Shown here in pieces: positions 26,722-38,329 of a stretch of 64,000 bases of DNA. The notes below the pieces were generated by a model, which searched no databases, had not been told where the DNA came from, and saw only the letters and a program-made list of their open reading frames with translations. Source of the stretch: Typhlomys cinereus (Eukaryota; Chordata; Mammalia; Rodentia; Platacanthomyidae); NCBI GenBank assembly GCA_023101885.1, contig JALPQD010000832.1, positions 186,001 to 250,000 of the forward strand. The letters are read 5' to 3'. A program made the position numbers and the translations under genes. Within the stretch, counting starts at the first letter, position 1, and every line of letters starts with the position of its first letter.

Positions 26722-28774
26722 TTTATAAGCCCACAAAATCACAGCCATTTGGTCTTTGACAAAGGGGCCTAAAGAATTCAATAGAAAAAGAACAGCATCT
26801 TCAACAAATGGTGCTGGCAAAACTGGATCTCCACATGCAGAAGATTAAAGCTGGACCCGTACTTGTCACCATGTACAAGACTTAATTCCAAATGGATCAA
26901 GGACCTTGATATCAGGTCAGAGACTATAAAAACCATAGTTGAAAGGGTAGGGAACTCCCTCGAGCTGATTGGGCTAGGCCAACAGTTCCTAAACAGACAT
27001 CCAATGGCATAGTCACTGCTACCAACTCTGGACAGTTGGGATCTTATGAAATTAAAGAGCTTTTGTTCGGATAAAGAGATTGTAACAGGAGCTCAAAGAC
27101 AACCCACAGAATGGGAGAAAATCTTCACTAACCACATTTCTGATAGAGCTCTACTGTCCAGAGTGCACAAAGAACTTAGAAAACTAAACACCAAGGAAAC
27201 TAATGGCCCAATTAAAAAATGGGCCCTGGAACTTAAAAGAAACTTTACTAGCGATGAAATTAAAATGTCTAACAAATATCTGAAGAAATGCTCCACTTCC
27301 TTAGCCATCAGGGAAATGCAAATCAAAACTTCCCTGAGATATCATCTCACCCCAGTCAGGATGGCAAAAATCCACAACACAAAAAACAACAAATGCTGGA
27401 GAGGATGTGGAGAGGAGAGAGAGGAACTCCACTTTTGGGTATAACTCCCCCATACAGCAGAGGTTCACCTCGATAGCACAAGCATGACCATGTTCATAGC
27501 AGCACTGTTTACAATATCAAAGACATGGAATCAACCAAATGTCCAACAGTTGACGAGTGGATAAGGAAACAGTGGTACATCTATACAATGGAGTACTACT
27601 CAGCCATCAAAAATGATGAATTATTGGAATTTGCCAGGAAATGGATGTCATTAGAAACAATTATAATAAGTGAAGTATCCCAGACCCAGAAAATTAAGCG
27701 CTGGATGTACTCCCTAATAGGTGGCTCCTAATACCAAACCCACCCCGCCCATCTTGAGACACTTATAGGTAAATCTATGTATTACCTACAGTAATTGCAA
27801 GGATTATGAATAGGAGGGATGGGGTTGGAGGGCCACATCAGAAACAAGGAGAGAAGTGACCATGTTACAGTAGAGAAAATAGGCCTCCATCAAGAACTGC
27901 AAGAAAGTAATGTGACACCTAGTTAAGTTCACAATTCGTTCCTGATCATTTACAACTAAGGGGGTATGAACTCACCAGAAGGGGAAGGCATACAGTCCGG
28001 CAGATTAAAAAGTAACCATTTTGCAAATGGGTGATTGACCCCTCCCATTGCCTAACGCCATATGACCCTGAGATTCCAATTTTGGGTATAAGTATTACAT
28101 CTACCCTTGAATGTGCTCTTATAATAAGACTCCATTTTAACAACTTTCTGTCTCTGGCCAGGGGGTGACATACAGTGCCCATCACCATGGAGTGAAGGGC
28201 ATTACTGGAGCAACAAAACTGCAAAAGAAAATCAACGAACCACAATCCAGAACTTCAGAGAGTCTATATCAACCACCTAGAACTAGGCCAGACTAATCTC
28301 TCCCCATCCTGAAGCTCAGGGACATTTGCGGAAGAGGGGGCGGTAAGAGTGTAAGAGCAAAAGGATGGGAGGAGCAATGATTTGCAAGATACTCCACACA
28401 AGTTAGGGCCGAAGCAATCATAATTGGACATTGTATGCCCGGTGCAATGTCCAACACACTATTGACCTCACAAAGTCTAGCATCTGCTAAAGGCACCAAG
28501 ATCCTTGGAGGCAAGGGATTGACAGCCACAGTAGTGTTCCTATGCTTAAGGGGAACACAGGAAGGGGTTCAGGGAAATGCCACTGGGTCCTTGTACGTCA
28601 TCAGAGAGGAGGGCCCAGAGGAGAATCAGGCATGCACAAGAAAGGACTCTGGGAATCGGGGCGGGAGGGGTGAGGGGAGGGGGAGCAGGGGGTTGGGGGG
28701 GAGGAGGGAGGGAGGGAACTGGTGTACCTAGTAAGTTTGTATGAGCTGAAATAATAAAAAATGTATTATATTAA
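26722..28774 (+). mobile_element. Younger 5'-truncated L1 nested in an older L1
   Basis: About 2.05 kb. ORF2 C-terminal coding runs in broken frames from 26745. One frame (27046-27444) includes [21 protein letters not shown], and the end lies at 27525-27731 ([15 protein letters not shown]). An internal deletion near 27425 removes about 130 bp compared with the copy at 48380-48510. The 3' UTR follows to about 28774, with a G-rich polypurine block (28655-28715) and an A-rich end. Confidence 0.9.
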
Positions 28775-28791
28775 AAAAATGGTCCACATCC

Positions 28792-30405
28792 TTAGCCATC
28801 AGGGAAATGCAAATCAAAACTTCCCTGAGATATCATCTCACCCTGGTTAGGTAGGCAAAAATCCACAATACGAACAACACCACATGCTGGAGAGGATGTG
28901 GAGAGAAGGGAACTCTCATACATTGTTGGTGGGAATGCAGGATTGTACAACCACTCTGGCAATCAGTTTGATCTAAAATGGTTAAAGATTGAAATGCCAT
29001 AGGACTCTTTTGTACCACTTTTGGGAGTAAACCCCCATTATGCCAAAATTCACTACAATGACACAAGCACAGTCATGTTCATTGCAGTACTATTTATAAT
29101 AGCAAAGTCATGGAATCAACCCAAATACTCAACAGTTGGTGAATGGATAAGGAAAATATGGTATATTCATACAATGGAACACTATTCAGCCATCAAAAAC
29201 ATGAATTAATGCAATTGGCCAGGAAATGAATGGAATTAAAAAAAATTATACTGAGTGAAGTATCCCAGACACAGAAAGTTAGACAATGTAAGTACTCTTA
29301 ATAGGTGGCTCCTAGTACCAAACCACTTAATGACATATCGAAAGGTAAATCTCTAACATACCTACTGTAATCACAAAGATTATAAATAAGAGGGAAGAGG
29401 AAATAGGATCCCCCAGAAAAGAAGAAGAGGGAGGATAATGCTTCAATATAGAAAAAAGATCACCTTCAAATATTGCATGTAAGGAGGGAGAAACCTGGTG
29501 AATCTCACTTTTACTTCCCTTCCTGGTCACTTGCAACTGACGAGGTTTGATCTCAACAATCAGAGAGGGTATAGGGACTGGCAGATAGACAGTAACCATC
29601 CAGCAAATGGCTCACTGATCATACCTCTCCCTCAATGCCCTGTCCTACTCCTATTCCATCTACCTTTGAGTCTCCTCTTACATTAAGATCTTCATTTTAA
29701 CATTCTTTTATCTTTGGTTAGGGGGAGGTCTTCAATATCAATTAGTACAGAGCCAAGGGCAGTGCAGGAAAAGCAAAACTGAAAACAATAACAAACCATA
29801 ACGCAGAACACCAAAATTCTACCTATATGAATCACCCGGAACAAGAGCAGCCAAACCTCTCCCCATCCTAAAGCTCAGGGAACCTTTTGGAAGAGGGGGT
29901 AGCAAGAGTGTAAGAGCCTAAAGATGGGGAGAACCAACGATATGCAAGATACTCCACAAAAGTTAGGGTTGCAGTAGCCATAAGCAGACTTTGCCTAACA
30001 TGCACAATGGCTGATATGTCAATAACTCCCCCAAAGTCTAGCTTGAATCACAGGGGAGAATACTCCAGACAGTAGGATCCTTAGAAGCAAGTGATTAACA
30101 GACAAAATAGAGTTCTCATACTAACAGGGACCCCAAGAAAGAGCTCTAGGCTGTGCCACTGAATCCTTACCCCTCACTAGGGTGGAGGATTCAGAGAGAG
30201 GTTTGATATTCACAAAAAAGAATGCTCCAGGGTATGGTACAGAGGTACTGGGAGGTACAAAGAAAAGGGGAAGGAGGAAGGGAGTGAAATGAAGTGGAAA
30301 AGGTGGGGAGCATGCAAGGGGGGAGCATGGGGAGGGAAGGAGGGAGGGAGACAACGGGGTTGTATATTGAGCTTGTATGATTGATAAAAATAAAATGTGG
30401 GAGAA
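28792..30405 (+). mobile_element. Older L1, right piece (ORF2 end and 3' UTR)
   Basis: Resumes with ttagccatcagggaaatgc. ORF2 C-terminal text continues in broken frames to about 29300, and a diverged 3' UTR follows to about 30405, with a purine-rich block near 30300-30350 and the end ttgataaaaataaaatg. More diverged than the inserted copy, consistent with greater age. Confidence 0.85.
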
Positions 30406-31340
30406 AAATAGTGAAATATCATAGTAATATGTCAATTATGATTTATAATGATATTTTGTTCCCTAAATAATATCTGATGCTCCAGTGATTAAATCTAGAT
30501 TCTAAAATAATAATATGTATAATTATAATATGATAAAATAATTATAATAAAAACTCTGATACATTTATAAAAACAAATTCGTATAAAACCTTTACCTTTA
30601 AATGAAAACTTAGGAAACAGGATATAACAAAGAAAACTTATGTAGGACTGAGATTAGATATTTAACACTATCAAAGAGAATGATGAATCTGCCTGCAAGC
30701 AGTACACATTTCTAAGTCTAGCAGAGAGAGAGCTCTAGGCTGAGCTCTAGAGGAGAATCGCCAAGAAGCATCAGGACCAGTGGGCCTCACCTATATGGCA
30801 ATAAACATAGAATCTATCACAGAAAATGTAAAAGACTTTGAGTACACCTCCTATAATCTTACTTGTACACACAGGTTTTGGTACTTGCATATCCAAAATG
30901 TCACCCAGAATCATTACAATAATATAAAAATAACTAGAAAAAATTCTATATTCATTACATAAAAAGAAAAACAGTTTTTATTAAAATTTACAGGAGAGTT
31001 AGACTCATCTAAAATTATCAGGCTGTTGAAGTTCTCCAAGATCACTTCCCTGTAGAAGATCCTCTGAGCAACATTCAGATGTTGCCACTCCTCCCAGTGT
31101 CCTCAAATGACACTGACTCCTGTAATGACATGTCTCATCAATGCAAATCACAAGATTTGAGAACAGAACATTGGAGTTGACTCTACTCTGTGTGTATATT
31201 ACCAGAGTCCTAGAAGTGGAACTTTCATTTGTACAAGGAGAGTGATAAAATACATAAATGAAACAAGCACATTATTGATGTTAATGTAATGATTAAAAAT
31301 TATGATTAAAGAATATTCAGGAAGGCAACTATGGTTACCA
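30406..31340. other. No gene seen
   Basis: Very AT-rich near 30440-30600. No coding signal or clear repeat. Confidence 0.55.
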
Positions 31341-31344
31341 CTAT

Positions 31345-31800
31345 ACCATCAACGTAGATTGTAAGAGCCTAAAGATGAGGAGAAGCAACAATATGCAAAA
31401 TATTCCATACAAGTTAGGGCTGAAGTAATCATAATAGGACTTTGCATGACCTGTGCAATTACTAACATATCATTGAACCCCCAAAATCTAGCATGGAACA
31501 CAGGCACTAGAATCCTTAGAGCAAGAGATTAACAGCCACAATAGTGTTCCTATACTAAAGGGGAACCCAAAAAGGAGCTCTAGGCAATGCCACTGAGTCC
31601 TTACACCTCATCAGAGAGGAGGACCCACAGTGAAGTTTGACATGCACACTAAAGGATGCTTCAGGAATGGGAGGGAGGAGGAAGCAATGGGAGAAAGGGA
31701 GGGAGGGTAGAGGGAAAGGGAAAAGGAAAAGTGGGAAGGAGTAAGGGTATCCAGGGAGGGGAGGAGGGAGGAAGGGGAATGGGGTGACCAGAATGAGAAA
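31345..31800 (+). mobile_element. L1 3' UTR fragment
   Basis: Matches the family 3' UTR (ttgtaagagcctaaagatg, ccatacaagttagggctgaag) and contains the purine-rich block (about 31665-31770). No ORF2 sequence precedes it, so it is strongly 5'-truncated. Confidence 0.8.
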
Positions 31801-32689
31801 CACTTGTACAGGTTCTCTAAATCTTTCCCCCTTTGAAATACCATAAGGACACAACATTTAGGATTTTTTAAAATTTGTGATTCATAAATTTATTCAATAA
31901 TAGGCCATGTTATACATCAGGGACATTTTAACAAATCCATATATAGAGAAATTTTAAGTCTCAATTTGAGGGTATTCTGTGCTTCACCCTAGGAGCAAGT
32001 ACTAATAAAACAGAGTCAGTAACCTAAGCCCTCTACAGTGGACTCCTCATTGTCCTTGTGGCCACCCCATTGGATACTAAACTATGTGGTTCTGACACCA
32101 AGGTTTATCAACAATCTTCAAGAAGTAGACTCTGATCATCAAGACCACAAACTCTGAGAAACTTAGGGATATAGTGACCTCGACCACACCCACAAAGGAA
32201 CCACAGAATTATGACTGCAATTCAACCATGATTCTCCAGATAAGCAGCTTAATATGCTTAGCTTTCTTCTCTATGGCTTGCATCCTGCACTTTACAATGA
32301 GCCCCAGGAAAAAAACTATAGGGACATAGCAATGCACTGTCTTACTTGCTGCACTCACAGTGACAGCTCTGCTGTCAGCACCCATGCTCACTCTTCCAGG
32401 TCAGGTGAAAACTCCACATGGATTCCCTAGCTCTTTCCTGAACTCAAAGTAAGGCAGCTGAGCTCCTTTCCTCACAACCATCTGTCTTTTTGGTTAGAAC
32501 ATTTTAATCCTCATGGTTCCACCACATCAGCTCAACTTCTCTGTATTGTCATTTCCAGATCAATAGCCATAAAACTTCACATTATAAATCAACAAAAATG
32601 GATCTCTGAACCATACCAGCACCTCATATATGAAGATTATTGATGCTTGCTGTTCATCAGACCAAATTCAGCTTGAAATAGTCAGACTG
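31801..32689. other. No gene identified
   Basis: Unique-looking sequence of mixed composition. A minus frame at 32391-32209 has a hydrophobic stretch but no family resemblance. I do not call a gene. Confidence 0.45.
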
Positions 32690-33118
32690 GGGGACGCCCT
32701 TCATCTCCTGAGCAGTCAAGGTCCTCATTAGATACAGGGGGATGAAGAGAAGGAAAAAATTTATTAGACACCTTGAAATAGAATAGAGTAGAAAAGTTGC
32801 TGAGTATGTCTTGATAGTTTCATAATACAGAAGTTGGTACCAACCCCCAGTGAGATAAAGCCCCAACTTCCCCCAAACCAGTGTTTAGGAATGGATATGG
32901 AAATGAATTCCAACAATGCACATGAAATGCAACTCTTCAGATGGATAAGATCCAAATTTCTCAGCTTAGTCACCATGTCTGGCCATCCGGTCTTCCCTGG
33001 GAAAAACTAGATCCCATAACTAACCAATCAGGTTCACAGAATCCCGAGAGAATCCCATGAAAAAAAGCACATTTCTGTGTTCACCTAAGTTTACAAATAC
33101 ACCTGATTCTGCTCTCCA

Positions 33119-33325
33119 TCAAAGAAGTGGCTCAGGGGTTAAGCCTCTACCTTGCAGGTGGATGGTCCTGAGTTCGGATCCTAGACCTCACGTATAGATG
33201 CTGGGTAGAAGCGGGCGCGGCCTGCGTTTCTGGTCCTGGTTGGGCGGAGCCTGTGAATCCCGGGGCAGAGTAAAGGAGGAGGTGGAGACAGTCCATGGTG
33301 GTTCCCGAATTCACCTGTGGTTCTG

Positions 33326-33369
<44 letters not shown>

Positions 33370-33388
33370 ATTGAATAAACAATTAAAA
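33119..33388 (+). mobile_element. tRNA-derived SINE inserted in arm A
   Basis: Same family as 24292-24590: box A (gtggctcaggggttaag), box B-like (gagttcggatcc), a GC body, a CA run (33328-33364) and an A tail. The matching place in arm B (about 40130-40150) has no SINE, so insertion followed the duplication. Confidence 0.85.
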
Positions 33389-34889
33389 AAAGGCTTCCTT
33401 TCACTAACAGCTTCCATGTGTGTGAGTTCAGCTTTTTCTCTCTCCTAAGAAAACCTGCTTTCATCTTCTACACATATTTTGCTTTCAATCTTCAATTACA
33501 AAACACAAGAACGGACACTAATAACAATAATAATACCAATAATAACTCAAGGTCACTAAGAAACACAGAGGCCAGTGCTTACAGACACACACTGCTCTTA
33601 TATGAGGGGCACCAAGAAGCTGTGACCTTGGCTGGCTTTGTCTGCCTTGGCACAGGGCTGCATGGTCTGAATCCAGGAACAGAGGAGATAGGAAGGGGAC
33701 CCAGAGCACTAGATGCTGTTGCCCATATCCTTGCTGTTCAAAGCAGTTCATGTTCCACCTATCTCAGGATGTCTGGACACCCCATTCCAGAGCCACCCAG
33801 TGCACAAGCCAAGTCACATTCTGATGCCCCAGTGAGTACTGAAACTGATTCTCAGACAGGGCTTAGGGAAACCAGGAGAAAGGCAGGCCCACAAGTTAGC
33901 ATCCTGTGCCCACCATGGAGCCTGCTATCCCCAGTGCTCCTGCTGGCTGCTCCATAGCCCAAGGCTCCCCACCCCTGAGTGCCTGGACCCAGCATCTTCA
34001 GGGCAGCCCTCAGAGGTGTCCCATATTCTGCAGCAAGGCTACTGGCTCCGCTCAGGGTCAAGATAGTATGTCATGGCCCTGACACTGGCCAATCCCTGCC
34101 CACAGTCCCACTGTGGAACCAGGAGCAAAGGGGACATAAGATTTCCGGTCCTTCTAGCGACACCGGGTGCTCACCACTCCTGGAGTCCCAGACATCACAT
34201 CCATGTCCTCCTCAAATCTGTTCACAGAAGAACTTCAGAGGTGTGCACAGGCTGCACACAGCCTGTTACTCTCCAGAAGAGCAAAGGAAACTGGCCCCAA
34301 ATCACCAAATGGTAAAAAACTTTCAGGCAGAGGCAAAGCCTGGTAATGGCCCTGAAGGGCCACTCCTCTTTCCTTGTCACTGGTGGGTCATTCCTCACAG
34401 AGAAACTGTCAGTTGAGAGCCAATATTTTTGGCTACTAAGCTCTCTCCCAACGCTAAAAATACAATTTAAATCATTTTTACATCATATTTGCAGAAATGA
34501 CAAGTAAAATCGGTTTCAACCAAAACTAAAACTCTGGACTAGTACCATGAATGCACAGACTGTTAGGCAAAGGTGAAGTTTAATATGGAGCAATCAAGGT
34601 AGGGGTGGAGACTAAGAGTGATGGAGAGGGACAAAAGAGAGAGGTTATGTTGATAGGACAGATGTTGCCTTTCCTTCTGATTCAAGGGCAGGTGAAAGAA
34701 ATTGAGCTGCACCTGACACAGTTGATTGAAGTAACTCAGCTGATGATCTGTCAATTGGCTGAGCCACTTGTATTGAATCAGTCTATGGTTTTCTTACATC
34801 TAGGTCTTGTATTTATTTCGTTATCTAAAATCTGACATTCCCATATCCCAATCAATATACTAACAAAGCCTGGAGTCACTGAGACCCAA

Positions 34890-35110
34890 TTGGAAATTGC
34901 AGCTTTTGAATTTGGGGAATAGCCCCTTGGTAAGCTGGTTGGTTAACATGCACCAGATCCTGGGTTCTATACCCAGAACTGGAAAATAGAAACTATCCAC
35001 TAGGCCAGCTACTAAAGGCAGTAGGCTGAGCCTCAAAACCTGAGCCCAGGCCTCAAAGTGCACCTAGTGGAAGAGAAAACCCACCCCCACAAGTTGTCTT
35101 CTGACATCCA
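34890..35110 (+). repeat. Old SINE-like unit shared by both arms
   Basis: Contains ttaacatgcaccagatcctg and gttctatacccagaactgg, an ID/B4-like tRNA-derived head. Arm B has the counterpart at about 38370-38600 in reverse. Its presence in both arms suggests it was already there when the segment was duplicated. Confidence 0.5.
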
Positions 35111-35164
35111 CACTCATGTAGTGGAACATATTTCTCCATTCTCCTATCAACTTTTAGGATGACA

Positions 35165-35290
35165 AAAAAAGAGAAAATGGGAAGGAATGTGATCTCATTA
35201 GCATGGGAACTTGGGAAGCTGAAACCCAAGAATTTCAGACCAGCCTGGGAAATATACAGAGACATCCCAATCTACAAGCCAGCAAATTGT
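35165..35290 (+). repeat. B1 SINE fragment
   Basis: gaacttgggaagctgaaac and ttcagaccagcctgggaaat are degraded 7SL-derived B1 sequence. Not seen at the matching place of arm B. Confidence 0.7.
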
Positions 35291-35560
35291 AGTCAGGGAT
35301 TTTGTTGAGATGGAAGGAACTTTATGAGAAAGCATGAATCATTATGAGAAAGCGAGAAAAAAGAAACCAAAATTGAAGGGCCACATTAGTATGTGTAACA
35401 TGTAGAGCAATCAAACCATAGACATAGAGAGCACATTAGTTGCCAGTGGATGGGGGCAATGGAAATGAGGGTTGACCTCTAATAGAAATAAATGCCCTGG
35501 AGACAGAAAAGAGTCATGATTTTTTAATGTCTACCACATGATAAACCATATATATACTTT
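35291..35560. other. No gene seen
   Basis: Purine-rich unique-looking spacer. Confidence 0.5.
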
Positions 35561-35562
35561 GA

Positions 35563-35975
35563 AATGGTTGCATGACCTGCACAATGACTGACATGTTAAT
35601 GACGCCCCCAAAGTCTAGCATGGATCACAGGCACTAGGATCCTTACAGGCAAGGAATAAACAGTCACAATAGTGTTCCCATACTAAAGAGGAGTTCAAAA
35701 AAGGGCTCTTGGCAATGCCACTGAGTCCTTACACCTCATTAGTGTGGAGGACACAGAGGGAAGTTTTTCTTTCACACTAAAGGATGTTCCAGGGAATGGG
35801 AGGGGGAAAAAGGGAGGCACTGGGAGAAAGGCAGGGAAGGGGATGAGAGGAAGGGGAATAGGGCGGGAGGTGCAAAAGGGACTGAGGAGGGGTGGAGAGA
35901 GGGAGAGGACTGGGGTACCTATTAAGGTTGTATGATTGTGAAAAAATAAACATAATAGAAAATAAAGAAATAAAA
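35563..35975 (+). mobile_element. L1 3' UTR fragment
   Basis: Family 3' UTR from gcatgacctgcacaatg through the purine-rich block (35790-35915) to an A-rich end with AATAAA-like text. It is the inverted counterpart of 37440-38222 by sequence, but is shorter. Confidence 0.8.
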
Positions 35976-36349
35976 AAATGGTAAGTAGCATATGCTTTTC
36001 ATTGACTTTATGAAAAGTATTAGTTTAAAACCCAGTGGGTGAAAGTTGAATGGATGCCAAGATATTTATACAATCTCAGAATATGCCTCTGTATGTAAAT
36101 GTTTGGAATTTTGTTCTCTCTTCTACCATGCTCACAAGACTCTATCTCTGGTCTCTAGATTTATGCAGAGATGCCTTCACCTACTGAGTTAAAATTCCTG
36201 TCCAAACTTTCTTTGAAACCACAGATCTGGAAAACATCTAGGACATGAAACTCAAAGTCAGAGTAATTGATTCAAGTAATTGAAATTCTAGGACAGAAGG
36301 TTCTGATTCAATAAGAAACATGCTATTATTAAAAACAACCAGAAACCTT

Positions 36350-36520
36350 TGGGGCTAGAGTATGGATCAGTGAGCAGAGAGCATGAATGAAGTACTTAAT
36401 TCCTTCCACAGGGCTGCATAAACCAGGCATGGTGGTGCAAAGCTGTAATCCAGCACTCAGGAGGGGAAGACAGGAGAGTGAGAAGTTCAAGTTCATCTCC
36501 ACCTATGAGGCCAGCATAGA
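36350..36520 (+). repeat. B4-like SINE (tRNA-like head joined to B1 body)
   Basis: ggggctagagtatggatcag is a degraded tRNA-type head, followed by accaggcatggtggtgcaaag and cagcactcaggaggg of a B1 body. This is the ID-B1 chimera layout known from rodents. Confidence 0.65.
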
Positions 36521-36824
36521 GCACACCACTCCTGACTTCTTTCGCCTTGAGCATCCTTGCTGCTTTCATTTCCTTCCTACTCTTTTCTTCAAAAATTGAT
36601 TTTTGTTTTTCTTTTTCCCAAAAAACAAATCTGTCAACTCAGGTACATCTTCTCAGCTCCTCACCTAACATTCTCTGGTTGTTCCTAATAATAGCATGTT
36701 TCTTTTGTGATTCAGTATCTTCTTCCCCAATTTTCTTCTACCCACATCACTTACTCTAACTTTGTGTTCCAAAACTGTGTTGTTTTCCAGGAGGCAAGAT
36801 CAGTGGTTTCAAAGAATTATGGGC

Positions 36825-36965
36825 AGGCAGGATAACTCAGTGGATGAAGCCATCTATGCAGGAATATGGGAACTTGAGTTAGATCCTTGGGAGAATGGTA
36901 GAAGAGAGAACCAACTTCCAAACCTGTCCCCTGAAGACAGATACTCTGAGATTGTGTAAATATCC
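36825..36965 (+). repeat. Degraded tRNA-derived SINE
   Basis: ggcaggataactcagtggatg followed by cttgagttagatccttgg resembles a B2-type head. Confidence 0.55.
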
Positions 36966-36969
36966 TGGT

Positions 36970-37432
36970 GTCCATTAAATGTTTCATTGGACAAATGATT
37001 TTTGATCAAATCAAAGTAAAATTTATTTTACATAAAGTTATCCAATTAGCATTTCAAAGCGTATGATATGTGGCTTTTAATATATTCAAAACTCTGGGAA
37101 AATAATCTCTTCTCTCTCTCTCCAAGGCATTTATTCCTGTAAGCAGTTATCCTTCATTGCTTTGTCCTCCATCCAATGGCAATTAATCAGCTCTCTTTGA
37201 GTCTGAGAGTTTGTTTCTTCTAGATATTACACATAGTAGAGTTCTGGCCTTGTATGTCTGGTTCCTTTTTCCTTAAGTTGTGACCATGATGAAGATCTAT
37301 CCCAAGGATTCATACTTGCTAGTTAAGTGTCTTCCATTCAACTACATTCCTGAGTGTGATTTTTATTTGCAGGTTTTGCGATGGGGATGATTGTTGATTT
37401 CCCAGGCTGGTCTTCAATTCCTGGGCTTACAC
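36970..37432. other. No gene seen; antisense B1 fragment at the right end
   Basis: About 37390-37432 (cccaggctggtcttcaattcc) is the reverse of a B1 body. The rest is unremarkable. Confidence 0.55.
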
Positions 37433-37439
37433 ACCTTTT

Positions 37440-38222
37440 ATACATACATTTTTCTTAATTTATTTCTTTCATTCATACAAAGTTGATAAGTACCGTATTC
37501 TCCTCCCTCCCTTCACCCCTTCCTGAATCCCCCTGCTCTCTACCCCTTTTTCCCTTTTCTTTCCCCCTTCCCTCCTTTTCTCCCAGTGCTCCCTCCCATT
37601 CCTGGAGGGAATGTGTACATATCAAACTTCCCTCTGGTCCTCCTCTTTGATGAGGTGTAAGGATTCAGTGGCATTGCCTAGAGCTCTTTTTTGTGTTCCT
37701 CTTTAGTATAGGAATACTATTGTGGCTGTTAATCCCCTGCCTCTAAGGATCTGAGTGCCTATGATCCATGCTAGACTTTGGGGGTTCAATGATGTGTTGG
37801 TAATTGCACAGGTCATGCAAAGTCCTATTATGATTAATTCAGCCCTAACTTGTATGGAATATCTTGCATATCGTAGCTCCTCCCAAATCTTCAGGCTCTT
37901 GCAATCTTACCACCCTCTCTTCCGCAAATTTGCCTGAGATTTAGGATGGAGAGAGATTAGGCTGGCCTTGTTCCAGGTGGCTGATGTAGAGTCTCTGATT
38001 TTCCGAATTATGTTTTGTTGATTTTTTTTTTTCAGTTTTGCTGCTCCTGGATTGTCCTTGGCTCCATTCTGATGGGTATTGGATATCACCCCCTGGCTGT
38101 AAAAATAGAGTCTTATTATAAGAGTAGTTTCAAAGGTAGATGGAATAAGAATAGGAGACCGTTGTGAGGGGAAGGGGTCAGTCTCCCATTTGCAGGATGG
38201 TTACCTTCTATCTGCCAGACTC
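37440..38222 (-). mobile_element. L1 3' UTR, antisense
   Basis: The reverse complement matches the 3' UTR family, with a pyrimidine-rich block (37500-37600) as the complement of the purine tract. It lies in the spacer of the inverted duplication, opposite to 35563-35975. Confidence 0.8.
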
Positions 38223-38329
38223 TATCCTGGGCTTAGGCTTCTAAGAGCCCTGGTCAATGTAGTCAGATTCCTCTAGATAATATACATATTTTTACTAGAT
38301 TATTTTTGTGCCTTGTCATACTTGAAGTT

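Larger units (their letters stand above)
32690..35150 (+). repeat. Inverted duplication, arm A
   Basis: This stretch matches, in reverse complement, most of 38330-40360. Matched landmarks are 32705-32740 with 40325-40360 (aaggtcctcattag), 33075-33105 with 40150-40180, and 33600-33800 with 39720-39900. Further pairs are 34260-34370 with 39130-39250, 34590-34740 with 38750-38910, and 34910-35110 with 38370-38570. Divergence and indels are clear. Open frames in it (for example 33418-33957) are not conserved as frames in arm B, so they are not supported as genes. The nature of the unit is unknown. Arm A holds a SINE (33119-33388) that arm B lacks. Confidence 0.75.

Noticed and set aside
28435..28731. 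Frames of about 100 codons recurring at 28435, 49442, 51249 and 53451 (reverse)
   Set aside because: They lie in the L1 3' UTR; the similarity reflects copies of the same repeat, and the glycine-rich ends come from the polypurine tract.
32657..32976. Minus frames with hydrophobic stretches, considered as receptor fragments
   Set aside because: Two overlapping frames read the same DNA, the homologous arm B sequence shows no matching frame, and no receptor motif is present.
33418..34416. Frames of 179 and 145 codons in arm A
   Set aside because: Arm B, the homologous copy, does not keep them as open frames, and no domain is recognisable.
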